DNA of 64,000 nt from positions 1-64,000 of the forward strand of contig CAYSCA010000002.1 of assembly GCA_964429465.1 (NCBI GenBank). The letters are read 5' to 3'. Source of the DNA: Ferrovibrio sp964429465. Lineage in GTDB: Bacteria > Pseudomonadota > Alphaproteobacteria > Ferrovibrionales > Ferrovibrionaceae. How positions within the stretch are numbered: position 1 is the first letter of the stretch; each line of letters begins with the position of its first letter. A model generated the notes under the pieces. That model worked only from the letters and a program-made list of their open reading frames with translations, did not search any database and had not been told where the DNA came from. The translations under genes and the position numbers were made by a program. Of the stretch, positions 44,658 through 53,265 are shown piece by piece.

Positions 44658-45500
44658 ATGGCAACAAAGGTTCACCAGCTGAAATACTCACGGAGCCTGG
44701 CAAAGGTCGTTGCCCCCAGGCTCGGGCGGCTGATGAGCGGCAGGCGTGCCCAGAATGCGCTTTCGTTTATAGAAATCGGCGCCCAGATACTGCAGGGGAA
44801 AGGCAGCGGTACGGGATGGGATTGCGATGCCGAGTTCAGAGCCGCCTCCCGCTATGTAAGTGAGGGCGCGGTAGTCTTCGATGTCGGAGCCAACAAGGGG
44901 GAGTGGACGAAAGCCATTCTCTCGCTCGGCCCGAAGATGGTCTACATGTTCGAGCCGCAGCAGAGCTGTGTAGACGCTTACCTGCGGCCGATGGAAAGCA
45001 ACCGCTGCAAGGTTATCCAGTCGGCAGTTGGTGAGCAGGAAGGTGAGAGTGCCTTTTACTCCCCATGTGAAAACGCGGGCAATGCATCGATCTACAATCG
45101 TCGGGATTCTTATTTCGCCGGACAGGATTTCCGGCGCTCGAATGTCAGGGTTTCGACCCTAGACACCTTCATTGAGGACGTCGGCATCACCCGCGTCGAC
45201 TTCCTGAAGATCGATGTCGAGGGCCATGAATTCTATGTTCTGAAAGGTGCAAGGAACGCGATCAAACGCGGCGTCATCCGCGCCATTGCTTTCGAGTTCG
45301 GTTCCGCCGGCATATATGCTCGGGTTTTCTTTCGCGACATATGGGATTTCCTGACCGAAAACGGGTACCGGATCCGCAGAATTGTACCTGGCGGCGGTCT
45401 GGTCGAGATCGATTCCTACTACGAGGACCTGGAGCACTTCAGAGGTGTTTCCAATTACATTGCCGATCTACAGGGTGGGCCGGTCTGGTCCGTTCCCTGA
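44658..45500 (+). CDS. FkbM family methyltransferase
   Basis: A 280-residue O-methyltransferase of the FkbM family, often found in polysaccharide loci where it methylates sugar hydroxyls. It has the SAM motif VVFDVGANKGEWTKAILSL, the acidic MFEPQQSCVD, and the family motif VDFLKIDVEGHEFYVLKGA. I prefer the ATG at 44658 to the TTG six bases earlier. It converges with the next gene and their 3' ends overlap by 33 bases. Confidence 0.9.
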   Translation: MATKVHQLKYSRSLAKVVAPRLGRLMSGRRAQNALSFIEIGAQILQGKGSGTGWDCDAEFRAASRYVSEGAVVFDVGANKGEWTKAILSLGPKMVYMFEPQQSCVDAYLRPMESNRCKVIQSAVGEQEGESAFYSPCENAGNASIYNRRDSYFAGQDFRRSNVRVSTLDTFIEDVGITRVDFLKIDVEGHEFYVLKGARNAIKRGVIRAIAFEFGSAGIYARVFFRDIWDFLTENGYRIRRIVPGGGLVEIDSYYEDLEHFRGVSNYIADLQGGPVWSVP

Positions 45501-46409
45501 GGCAGCCTTCATAACGACGAACGCATGGTCGACCAGGCCGGGCCCCCCGAAATGACCGGGGTCACGACCCGCCATCAGCATCGCGTTGCGAAACAGGGGA
45601 TTTGGCGCGAGCTGCGCGATGGCTGACAAAGCCATGCGCTTGGCCGGCCCCATCGCCCGTCGCCCCTTATGGTTCACCAGAGAATACTGCGCGACGGAGA
45701 ATGGAAATCTTTCTGTCAGGTACTCGAAGGTCTTTCGGGTCCAGAATATCTGATGCTCGAACAGGTTTGTGTAGTACCAGCTGCCCGGATCCGGAATCGT
45801 GCGCCAGTCGCCGGTCTCGATGACGAGATACCCGCCGCTCCGGACAAAGGCGAGTACGTTGGCCACGGCTTTATCGGCCTCAAGGAAATGCTCGAAGACG
45901 TCGAAAGCGGTCACGACGTCGTAGGGCTGGTGGGACCATGTCACGCCCTGCTCAAGCTGGCCGATAATGTATTCGCCCCGTCCATCGATGACATTCCTGC
46001 ATGGCGCATATTGGACCACGTCCATGGCCGATAGCCGCTCGGCGCGATCGCCGAGCTGGGCGAGGAGGTCGCCGTTTGAGGCGCCGATATCCAGAAAGGA
46101 CCGTGCGTCCTCCAGATAGGGCCGCATCATTGACAGGGCGGGATGCTCGCCGGTCTTCGGGCGCCAGACGTCGGTCGCGCCGCTCGACATCACTCTGTCG
46201 CAGGCCTCGGCTGTGGGGACTTTCGATTTGAACAGCATGCTGCAGCGGCCGCATTCCAGCAGCGCGACGCCGCCGGAGGGAAGCGGGATCTCGAGCCGCC
46301 CGAAATGGTAGCCGGGGCGCCGGAGCGCGGACCGCGCCGTCCCGGCTTGGCCGCACAGGGGGCAGGCGACGATCTCCTGGTATTCGATCTCCAGCCGTCG
46401 GAATCCCAC
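45468..46409 (-). CDS. Zn-ribbon SAM-dependent methyltransferase
   Basis: About 313 residues from the GTG at 46409, which has a GAGGGGG ribosome site; the ATG at 46475 would overlap the upstream regulator gene by 29 bases. A zinc ribbon (CPLCGQAG and CGRCSM) leads a SAM domain with SFLDIGASNGDLLAQLG, VVTAFDVFEHFLE and VRSGGYLVIETGDW. It resembles the two C-methyltransferase-like proteins of this locus but has no C-terminal Methyltransf_14 domain, so it is a divergent member. Confidence 0.82.
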   Translation of the reverse strand: MGFRRLEIEYQEIVACPLCGQAGTARSALRRPGYHFGRLEIPLPSGGVALLECGRCSMLFKSKVPTAEACDRVMSSGATDVWRPKTGEHPALSMMRPYLEDARSFLDIGASNGDLLAQLGDRAERLSAMDVVQYAPCRNVIDGRGEYIIGQLEQGVTWSHQPYDVVTAFDVFEHFLEADKAVANVLAFVRSGGYLVIETGDWRTIPDPGSWYYTNLFEHQIFWTRKTFEYLTERFPFSVAQYSLVNHKGRRAMGPAKRMALSAIAQLAPNPLFRNAMLMAGRDPGHFGGPGLVDHAFVVMKAASGNGPDRPTL

Positions 46410-46446
46410 CCTGCGCCCCCTCGATGGTCGGTCGTGTCCGGCGATG

Positions 46447-47190
46447 CTACTCCGACTCCGGCCGCTGCGAATCATCAGCTGTGAGGGGCGCCTGTGACAA
46501 ATGCATGACTGGAACGAACCGGCTGATAATCTTCCAGGCTCCAGGAAGCTGTGCCTTCGAAAATGTTCGCTCGACGCCGACAGCGTATTGCCGCAGCGAC
46601 CACGCGGCTTCGTTCATGTTCGTCAGCTGACCGGGGATAACCTCCGCCCGGCTGTCTGTGGCGATGGTTGTGACATTCGAGAGCACAACATCGTCACCGG
46701 GATTCACCGGCAGCTCCGGATCGATCAGGATGCAGTCGCGCGCGCGATAGACGGGGCTGTTGTGTTCGTCCTGAACGACGATGGCAAATGCGGTCGGCGG
46801 GAGTGGAATGAGGTCGGGTCTATCCGCTGCACCGAATTCTTCTTTGACGTGCAGAATCCAGAAGCCTTGTGAAGACAGCGTGGTGCGTATCAATGGTGGT
46901 GTCGTCTCGCCTGCCGCCGACCATGGCAGCGCGCTCACATCGTCGATGCCGACATCGTCCGCACCGGCTTTTCCCTCGATGAGGCGGAGCAGCTGCGCTT
47001 CGCCAATCTTCAGGAATGACGCGGCTTTTGCGATCTCGCCGGGTTGAAATTTCCGCCGGCCCTTGATCATTTCATAGACGCGCACCGGCGGCAGTTCGAG
47101 ATGACGTGCGAGGTCTGATGCGGTCGCGTTCACTGCGCGCAGACGCGGGCGCAGCCATGGCATCGGTTGTCTCGTCACCCTCTGCTTCAT
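46447..47190 (-). CDS. XRE-type HTH regulator with S24/LexA-like C-terminal domain
   Basis: A 247-residue regulator starting MKQRVTRQPMPWLRPRL. The N-terminal HTH is about 20-70 (NATASDLARHLELPPVRVYE and GEIAKAASFLKIG). The C-terminal half (about 130-215) resembles the S24 fold: a Ser in DEHNSPVYRARDCILIDP and NPGDDVVLSN. The usual catalytic Lys may be Arg (WSLRQY), so self-cleavage is doubtful. It is divergent from the large beta-helix gene. A 12-base palindrome lies between them. The frame is open upstream to 47424, but the family sequence begins here. Confidence 0.78.
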   Translation of the reverse strand: MKQRVTRQPMPWLRPRLRAVNATASDLARHLELPPVRVYEMIKGRRKFQPGEIAKAASFLKIGEAQLLRLIEGKAGADDVGIDDVSALPWSAAGETTPPLIRTTLSSQGFWILHVKEEFGAADRPDLIPLPPTAFAIVVQDEHNSPVYRARDCILIDPELPVNPGDDVVLSNVTTIATDSRAEVIPGQLTNMNEAAWSLRQYAVGVERTFSKAQLPGAWKIISRFVPVMHLSQAPLTADDSQRPESE

Positions 47191-47294
47191 CGCATGAGCC
47201 TTCCTGAATCCGAGACTGGAGGTTGGCGTATAAAATCCCGCTGCCCGTTTACGATTACCGGAAAATAACGTTGGCCGCCCGACCTGAGTGACTA

Positions 47295-47306
47295 GGTTCC
47301 TGAACC
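47295..47306. promoter_or_regulatory. Palindrome GGTTCCTGAACC, candidate operator
   Basis: A perfect 5-bp dyad (GGTTC-CT-GAACC) lies in the 259-base region between the divergent S24-like regulator and beta-helix genes. It has the size and symmetry of a LexA/CI-type operator half-site pair. No other strong structure was seen in this gap apart from a TATAAAAT at about 47229. Confidence 0.4.
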
Positions 47307-47449
47307 AGCGGAGAGGTCGTTGCTGTACTCCGCTCGGTCCCGCAGCGACCCTTTGTTGCGATCTGTGTGCCGTTGTCCCTGTCCCCCGCAGGCGATGACA
47401 GATGATTACCCAGCCGGCTTTCAATGCCGGCGTTTGAAGGAGAAGAATT

Positions 47450-49423
47450 TTGGCCGTATCGATTCAGAGTCTCGTACAGTCGGCTGCGCCGGGTTCCACC
47501 GTCATTGTCCCCACCGGCACCTATAATGTGTCCGGTCTCGTGCTGCCGGGGAATATCACCCTGAAGGCGGGCGGAAACGTCACGCTCACCGGCAGCATGA
47601 CTGTCGGCGGCAACAACACCACCGTCAGCGGATTCACCTTTTCCGGCGGCCCGCTCAACATCGGCAACACTACCGGCACGAAGGTCGAGAATTCCGATTT
47701 CGTCGGCGGCAGCCGTGCGATCAACCTCGACAACGCGCGTTCGGCGTCGATCGTCAACAACGAGTTTCACAAGGTGTCGGGCAACGTGATAGCCGGCTGG
47801 GGCCTCGACCAGTCGACCATCTCGGGCAACAAGTTCTATGATTCCTGGCAGCCCATTAACCTGAACTTCAATAACAACACCTCCCAGGGCCGGTACATCA
47901 AGATCGAGAACAACTATTTCACCGGCACGCAGCGCATGCCGATCGAGGTTGGGCCGAGCGAGGCCTATACCCTGAACATGGTCGTCCAGGGTAACTGGTC
48001 GGAGAACATGAACAACGCGGGGTCCGATCAGGGCTGGAGCACCGATGTCGCTTATTCCCTCGTGCAGGCCAATGGCGTGAACACGTTGATCAAGGGCAAC
48101 TACGCCAAGGGCATCGGCAGTGGTGTCGGCATCGAACTGAATGGTTCGGGTGAGATCACCGGCAACTACGTCGAGAATTTCTGGTACGGATCGATCGTGT
48201 ACGGCAAGGGCTTTAACGTTCACGACAACGCCTTTGTCGGCCAGTATATCGAAAGGGTGCTGAATTACGGCAACCAGTCCGGCACAGTTGCGAATAACCA
48301 GACTTCGGGAAGCGGTTTCCCGATGCCGCAGAAGCCTGGCACCGTGTCGACTCCGACGCCGACCGAGCCCACCCAGCCCGATCCTGCCGACCCGGTGCCG
48401 CCGCCGAGCTCCGGTGAGGGCAGCGGCCATCCGGTGGTTGCCGGAGACGACAATTACAAGGTCGGAGTCAACCAGTCGCATTGGTTCAACACCAAATACC
48501 TGCTGCTGAACGATGTGGGCAAGGATGGCGGTCTCAAGGTTACCCAGGTTGACGCGAAGAGCGCGGCTGGCGGAACGGTTTCTTTCTCGAACGACGGCAC
48601 GGTGAAATACACCCCGGTCAAGGACTGGCAGGGCAAGGATTCCATCGACTATACCGTCATCGACAAGGACGGCAGCAAGGATACCGGAACCGTCTTCATC
48701 CAGGTCGGTACCGGAACCTCGACGCCGAAGCCGACCGAGCCGGTGCCCACCGACCCGCCCAGCGGCGGCGGCTCGGGCCATCCGGTTGTCGCCGGCGACG
48801 ACAACTACAAGACCGGCGTCGATCAGAAATGGTACTTCAACACGAAGTACCTGTTGATGAACGACAAGGGCGCCGATGGCGGTCTGAAGGTTGCCGCCCT
48901 GGCCGCCAAGTCGGATGCCGGCGCCACCGTTACGCTCGACAGCAGCGGTACCGCCATCTACACCCCGCTGAAGGGCTGGCAGGGCAAGGATTCCATCGAG
49001 TATACGCTGATGGACAAGGACGGCAGCACCGATACCGGAATCGTCTACATGCAGGTCGGCAACGGTACTACAACGCCGATGCCGACGGATCCGGCGCCGG
49101 CCAATCCGCCGCCGTCGAGCGGCAGCGGTAACCCGGTTGTCGTCGGTGACGATTTCCACAAGACCCAGGCCGGTCAGAAATATTACTTCAACAGCAAATA
49201 CCTGCTGATGAACGATACCGGCAAGGACGGCGGGCTGAAGGTCACCGATATCGATATCGCGACCGAAAAGGGCGGCAGCGTAAAGTGGGATGCCGGCTCC
49301 GGCACTGCCATCTACACGCCGAAGGCCGGCTTCACCGGCAAGGACGCGGTTGACTACACGGTCGCGGACAAGGATGGCAGCCATGATACCGGCACCATCC
49401 ACTTCGACGTGCTGCTCGCCTGA
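47450..49423 (+). CDS. Right-handed beta-helix protein with three cadherin-like repeats
   Basis: A 657-residue protein starting at TTG behind AAGGAGAAG. Residues 1-290 form a pectate-lyase-3-like beta-helix (APGSTVIVPTGTYNVSGLVL, VNNEFHKVSGNVIAGWGLD, GNYVENFWYGSIVYG). After a Pro/Thr-rich linker three cadherin-like (VCBS-type) repeats follow from residues 324, 441 and 558, each with GDD and KDGS motifs. There is no Sec signal; the C-terminal FDVLLA end fits type I secretion, but no exporter is nearby. It may cleave, epimerise or bind the polysaccharide made by this locus. Confidence 0.85.
   Translation: MAVSIQSLVQSAAPGSTVIVPTGTYNVSGLVLPGNITLKAGGNVTLTGSMTVGGNNTTVSGFTFSGGPLNIGNTTGTKVENSDFVGGSRAINLDNARSASIVNNEFHKVSGNVIAGWGLDQSTISGNKFYDSWQPINLNFNNNTSQGRYIKIENNYFTGTQRMPIEVGPSEAYTLNMVVQGNWSENMNNAGSDQGWSTDVAYSLVQANGVNTLIKGNYAKGIGSGVGIELNGSGEITGNYVENFWYGSIVYGKGFNVHDNAFVGQYIERVLNYGNQSGTVANNQTSGSGFPMPQKPGTVSTPTPTEPTQPDPADPVPPPSSGEGSGHPVVAGDDNYKVGVNQSHWFNTKYLLLNDVGKDGGLKVTQVDAKSAAGGTVSFSNDGTVKYTPVKDWQGKDSIDYTVIDKDGSKDTGTVFIQVGTGTSTPKPTEPVPTDPPSGGGSGHPVVAGDDNYKTGVDQKWYFNTKYLLMNDKGADGGLKVAALAAKSDAGATVTLDSSGTAIYTPLKGWQGKDSIEYTLMDKDGSTDTGIVYMQVGNGTTTPMPTDPAPANPPPSSGSGNPVVVGDDFHKTQAGQKYYFNSKYLLMNDTGKDGGLKVTDIDIATEKGGSVKWDAGSGTAIYTPKAGFTGKDAVDYTVADKDGSHDTGTIHFDVLLA
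48419..49423 (+). repeat. Three tandem 351-bp repeats coding cadherin-like domains
   Basis: Copies start at 48419, 48770 and 49121, exactly 351 bases (117 codons) apart; the last is cut at the stop codon. Each codes about 95 residues of domain and a 22-residue linker rich in Pro and Thr. The exact spacing indicates tandem duplication. Confidence 0.85.
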
Positions 49424-49448
49424 TCCAGACTGCAACTCACGCCTCCCC

Positions 49449-49481
49449 GGCCGCCGGAGTAATCCGGCGGCCTTCTTTTTT
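49449..49481 (+). terminator. Rho-independent terminator after the beta-helix gene
   Basis: A 10-bp perfect GC-rich stem (GGCCGCCGGA/TCCGGCGGCC) with loop GTAA, followed by TTCTTTTTT. It lies 26 bases after the stop codon. Confidence 0.92.
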
Positions 49482-49528
49482 CTCTGCACCCTCGAAGCGG
49501 CTGACGTTCCGGCGTCAGGCGCGTGACG

Positions 49529-50521
49529 TCAGCTGCCGCTGGAACGCCATCCCTCGCCACGCCCGCTCGCAATCGGGCGCAGGGCGGGTTTGTACTCCGG
49601 ATGGCGCGGAAGCCCGACAAGCGCGCCGGTCAGCCGCTGCCACTGGTGGCCGCGGGATATCGCCCGCTGCGCGACAGCATGAAGGCAGGCGCCGCGCTGC
49701 ACGATCGGCAAGCCGGCCGTAACAGCCACGCGGCAATAGGCGACAAGGAGCCGAAGCTGCTGCATGAAAATCGAGTCCCGTCGCCCCGAGAACCATGCCG
49801 CGCGATAGGCGCCTGAAACCTGCGCGCTGAACTGCTGGGCATGACAGCGGCGGAAGAAGAGCGTCTCCTGGCCCAGCCAGAAGCGGCCCAGCAGGCTCAT
49901 CTGCGCGAGAAACACCTTGTCGGCTCCGCTGAACGAGCCCTGCGGCAGGGCGCGCAGCAGCGCCGAACGCCGCATCAGCCCGAAGATCTCGATGCACATG
50001 AACATCTTCAGCATCACCGCGCTGAACCGGCGCACCGGATCGGTCGATTTCAGCTCGTTGTTCTGCTCGGGCAGTACCGGCCAGCAGACACCCATATGGT
50101 CGATGATGCCGCCGCGTTCAGGGCAATAGGGCAGGAGGGCACCAGCCTCGTCGATCAGCGCCGAGGCGGGCGATGCGAGTACGATGGACGGATCGGTTTC
50201 GAGGGCGTCGAGGCAGGTCTGCAGGAAGCCGGGCGCCAGCAGATCGTCATGGGCGGCCCATTTGAAGTAAGGGCTCTCGCTCATCTCCGCGACGATGTTG
50301 TAATTCGCGGCGGCGCCAATGTTGCGCGGCTGGCGAATGTAGCGGATGCGCCCGTCCCTGCGGGCATAGGCCTGACAGATATCGGCAGTGCCGTCGGACG
50401 ATGCATTGTCGGAAATCACCAGCTCGAAGTCGGGGTAGGTCTGTCCCAGGATCGATTCTATGGCAGCGGCCAGGTAATTGGCGCCATTATAGACAGGGAG
50501 CCCAACCGAGATTTTCTTCAT
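49529..50521 (-). CDS. Glycosyltransferase family 2 protein
   Basis: A 330-residue GT-A enzyme starting MKKISVGLPVYNGANYLAA. The nucleotide-sugar-binding region has VISDNASSDGTADICQAY and RNIGAAANYN, and the metal-binding motif lies in YFKWAAHDDLLAPGF (HDD in place of DxD). The C-terminal 120 residues have no recognised domain. Cytoplasmic. It is divergent from the GT4 gene at 50669, and the frame can be extended to 50590 without family sequence. Confidence 0.9.
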   Translation of the reverse strand: MKKISVGLPVYNGANYLAAAIESILGQTYPDFELVISDNASSDGTADICQAYARRDGRIRYIRQPRNIGAAANYNIVAEMSESPYFKWAAHDDLLAPGFLQTCLDALETDPSIVLASPASALIDEAGALLPYCPERGGIIDHMGVCWPVLPEQNNELKSTDPVRRFSAVMLKMFMCIEIFGLMRRSALLRALPQGSFSGADKVFLAQMSLLGRFWLGQETLFFRRCHAQQFSAQVSGAYRAAWFSGRRDSIFMQQLRLLVAYCRVAVTAGLPIVQRGACLHAVAQRAISRGHQWQRLTGALVGLPRHPEYKPALRPIASGRGEGWRSSGS

Positions 50522-50576
50522 GCCAGCCGCCCTTGTTGAGCCCGATAATCCGGAACCGCCTTCGTGAAGGATCGCA

Positions 50577-50632
50577 GGACTCGATAACAAAAAGAAGTCG
50601 TTTTTTCGTCATTTTTTTCTTTTCTTTTTTTT
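50577..50632. promoter_or_regulatory. GACTCGATAAC box with T-rich TTTTC tract
   Basis: GACTCGATAACAAAAAGAAG at 50578 nearly repeats the box at 34393, and a TTTTTTTCTTTTC tract follows at 50612. It occupies the divergent promoter between the GT2 and GT4 genes. Confidence 0.45.
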
Positions 50633-50668
50633 GCCGGTCTGGCATCGTTTTTCGCGACACGAGGAGGC

Positions 50669-51889
50669 ATGGCCTTGAAAATCCTGCTTTCCGCCTTTGC
50701 CTGCGAGCCGGACAGGGGGTCGGAATATGCGGTGGGCTGGAACTGGGCGCTGTCCCTTGTCCGCGCCGGTCACGAGGTCGTGATCCTGACCTGTTCCGAG
50801 GCTCGGCCGGCCATCGAGCGGACCGTGCAGCGGATGCAACTCGGCGTGCAGCTGCGGTGCGCCTTTTTCGACGTTCCGAAACCCTTCCGCTGGCAGGCCC
50901 GGGGGCCACTGCACCTGCATGCCGCCCTGTGGCAATGGCTGGCGGTTGATTTTGCCCGCGAGCTGCACGCGCGGGAGAAGTTCGACCGGGTCCATCATGT
51001 GACCTATGCCGGGCTGCGCATTCCCAGCTTTATGGGCAGGCTCGGCATCCCTTTTGTATTCGGCCCCGTGGGCGGCGGGGAGCGGGCGCCGTGGCGGCTG
51101 CGCTGGGGCTACAGTCTCTACGGGCTGCTGCATGACGCCGCCCGCGATGCCGCCAATGTGCTGATCCGGTTCACGCCCTTCATGAGCGAGACATTCGCCC
51201 GGGCCGAACGCATCTACGTCACCTCCGCCGAGACATTGCATCTGCTGCCGCGCCGCTACCGCGACAAGGCACAGGTGGAACTGGCGATCGGCGCCGAGGA
51301 CCCGGAGGCGACGATCGGTTTGGCGGCCGCGCCGCGACGGCCGCAGCAGGATTGTTTCCGCGTGCTCTATGCCGGCCGCTTCGTCGACTACAAGGGCATG
51401 CATCTGGGCCTGCCGGCCTTCGCCCATCTGGTGAGGGCGGTACCGTCGGCACGGCTGACCATGGCCGGCGACGGGCCGATGAAACGGCGCTGGCAGAAGC
51501 TGGCGGAGAATCTCAGCATCGCTGGCAACATCGACTGGCTGCCCTGGCAGGATCACCACGGGATGGCGCGACTCTATGCTGAGCACGATGTGCTGCTGTT
51601 CTCGGCCATGCACGATACGGGCGGCATGGTGATCCTCGAGGCCATGCATTACGGCCTGCCGGTCGTCTGCCTCAAGCTCGGCGGTCCGGCCGCCCTGGTG
51701 GATGCCAGCTGCGGTTATGCGGTCGATACGACCGATAAAAGCGCGGAGCAGGTGATCGCCGAGATGGGAGACGCGCTGATCAGCCTTGCCCGCGAAACGA
51801 CGCGCCAGTCGCTTGCCCAAGGCGCGCGGCAGCGCTGCCAGGCATTCTCCTGGCGCGAGAAGGTCATCCGGGTCCATGGGCTGGCCTGA
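50669..51889 (+). CDS. Glycosyltransferase family 4 protein
   Basis: A 406-residue GT-B enzyme starting MALKILLSAFACEPDRGSEY, an acceptor-domain opening typical of this subgroup. The donor domain has LYAGRFVDYKGMHLGLPAF and LLFSAMHDTGGMVILEAMHY with the E-x7-E pattern partly kept. The start is supported by GAGGAGG. It is followed directly by the polymerase gene through a TGATG overlap. Confidence 0.9.
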   Translation: MALKILLSAFACEPDRGSEYAVGWNWALSLVRAGHEVVILTCSEARPAIERTVQRMQLGVQLRCAFFDVPKPFRWQARGPLHLHAALWQWLAVDFARELHAREKFDRVHHVTYAGLRIPSFMGRLGIPFVFGPVGGGERAPWRLRWGYSLYGLLHDAARDAANVLIRFTPFMSETFARAERIYVTSAETLHLLPRRYRDKAQVELAIGAEDPEATIGLAAAPRRPQQDCFRVLYAGRFVDYKGMHLGLPAFAHLVRAVPSARLTMAGDGPMKRRWQKLAENLSIAGNIDWLPWQDHHGMARLYAEHDVLLFSAMHDTGGMVILEAMHYGLPVVCLKLGGPAALVDASCGYAVDTTDKSAEQVIAEMGDALISLARETTRQSLAQGARQRCQAFSWREKVIRVHGLA

Positions 51890-53265
51890 TGGGCACGGCG
51901 TTTGACCGGCTGAAAGTCTCGGCGCTGCTGATCCTGCTGGGCGGATACCTCATTCTGGGCTACGCCTTCATGCTGCTGCGGATTCCGCCGACCGGCTTCG
52001 GCATACCGCTAGGCGAAGTGCTGCTCGTTGTCGTTCTTGCCGGCATCAACCCGCGGCTGGCGCTGTCGCGCATGGGCGCCATCGTGATCCTGGCGCCCTT
52101 CCTGATCTGGTGGGGCTGGGGACTCGGCCGCCTGACCTTCGACGCGGCAGAACACGGCATCTGGGCCCTGCGCGATGCTACCCCGCTGATCGAATCCCTG
52201 TTCGTGATCGTAGGCTTCAGTCTGGCCGCCGATCCGCGCGCGACGCAGCGGTTGGTACGCTGGCTCCGACCGATCTTCATCCTGGCCTGCGGCTACAGCC
52301 TGCTGTTCGTCTTCGCCGACCAGATCGCCGCCATCTCGCCGACGATCTCCGGGGCCTCGGGTCAGGCCGTGCCGATCTTCGGCTCCTTTGCCACGGCCGG
52401 CACGATGCTGCTCTGGGCCGCCTTCGCTTGCCTGATCGCGCCGGCCGACAGGCCCGGGAAGCGTCTGGCCCTGACACTCATCGCCGGCTTCCTGATCGCC
52501 TTCGCGCTGATCGTCCTGCAGAAGCGCACGACCTATCTGCAGCTCGCCTGTCTCGCGGCACTGCTGTTCTACATCCAGCCGCGCGCGCTCGGCCGCCTGG
52601 GCATTACGCTCCCGCTGCTGGGTCTCCTTCTCCTCGTCATCTCCGCCTTTGATTTCCGCATCTCCGGCCGGCTGACTTCACAGATTTCGCTGTCCTTTTT
52701 CGTGGATCATGTTCTGGCCATTGTCGGGATTGGTGCCGAAGGACACGGAAATGTCGCCGATGCGGCGGAAGGAGTATCATTGCGTCTGCATTGGTGGATT
52801 CGCATCTACGAGCAGCTGATGGCCGACCCGATCGCGCTGATCGGCGGACTGGGCTATGGCATCCCGCTGACCGATTTCCAGGACACGCTCGGCGTCACCG
52901 CCCGCGAGCCGCATAATTCCGTAATCTCAGTGGTGGCTCGGCTCGGCCTGATCGGCCTGGTGAGCTGGATCTGGATCCAGGTCGAATTCTTTCGCGCCGG
53001 CTTCCGGGCCTATTGGCAGCATCGACGCCAGGGCAGCCATGATACCGCGCGGCTCATCCTGCTCGTCATCGCCTTTGCCATCCTGATCCTCATCGGCTGC
53101 GTCGGCGAGGACAATATGGAGAAGCCGTTCTTCGCCATTCCTTTCTACGCTTTCTGGGGATTCGTACTGCGCATTGCGTACCAGTGGCGCAGTCAGGCCG
53201 CAGACCCGTATCCGGATCACCCGGCCGGAGAGGTGATGCGTGCCCCGCATTCGGGATATTCATGA
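51889..53265 (+). CDS. O-antigen polymerase/ligase-like membrane protein (Wzy type)
   Basis: A 458-residue inner-membrane protein with about 11 hydrophobic helices (VSALLILLGGYLILGYAFML first). The long periplasmic loop (about 285-350) contains GLGYGIPLTD and EPHNSVISVVARLG, the H(N/S) motif of the Wzy_C/O-antigen ligase family. It is probably the polymerase that links repeats in the periplasm; the sequence alone does not rule out a ligase role. It overlaps the next gene by 4 bases. Confidence 0.82.
   Translation: MGTAFDRLKVSALLILLGGYLILGYAFMLLRIPPTGFGIPLGEVLLVVVLAGINPRLALSRMGAIVILAPFLIWWGWGLGRLTFDAAEHGIWALRDATPLIESLFVIVGFSLAADPRATQRLVRWLRPIFILACGYSLLFVFADQIAAISPTISGASGQAVPIFGSFATAGTMLLWAAFACLIAPADRPGKRLALTLIAGFLIAFALIVLQKRTTYLQLACLAALLFYIQPRALGRLGITLPLLGLLLLVISAFDFRISGRLTSQISLSFFVDHVLAIVGIGAEGHGNVADAAEGVSLRLHWWIRIYEQLMADPIALIGGLGYGIPLTDFQDTLGVTAREPHNSVISVVARLGLIGLVSWIWIQVEFFRAGFRAYWQHRRQGSHDTARLILLVIAFAILILIGCVGEDNMEKPFFAIPFYAFWGFVLRIAYQWRSQAADPYPDHPAGEVMRAPHSGYS

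Noticed and set aside
48419..49423. Possible CRISPR or mobile repeat, because of the regular spacing
   Set aside because: The 351-base period is an exact multiple of three, lies within one open frame and codes a repeated protein domain with a Pro/Thr linker. There are no short identical repeats with unique spacers.
47255..49489. A 744-codon minus-strand frame opposite the beta-helix gene
   Set aside because: It mirrors the repeats of the plus-strand gene and has no independent domain. The plus-strand gene has a strong ribosome site, beta-helix and cadherin-like sequence, and a terminator.
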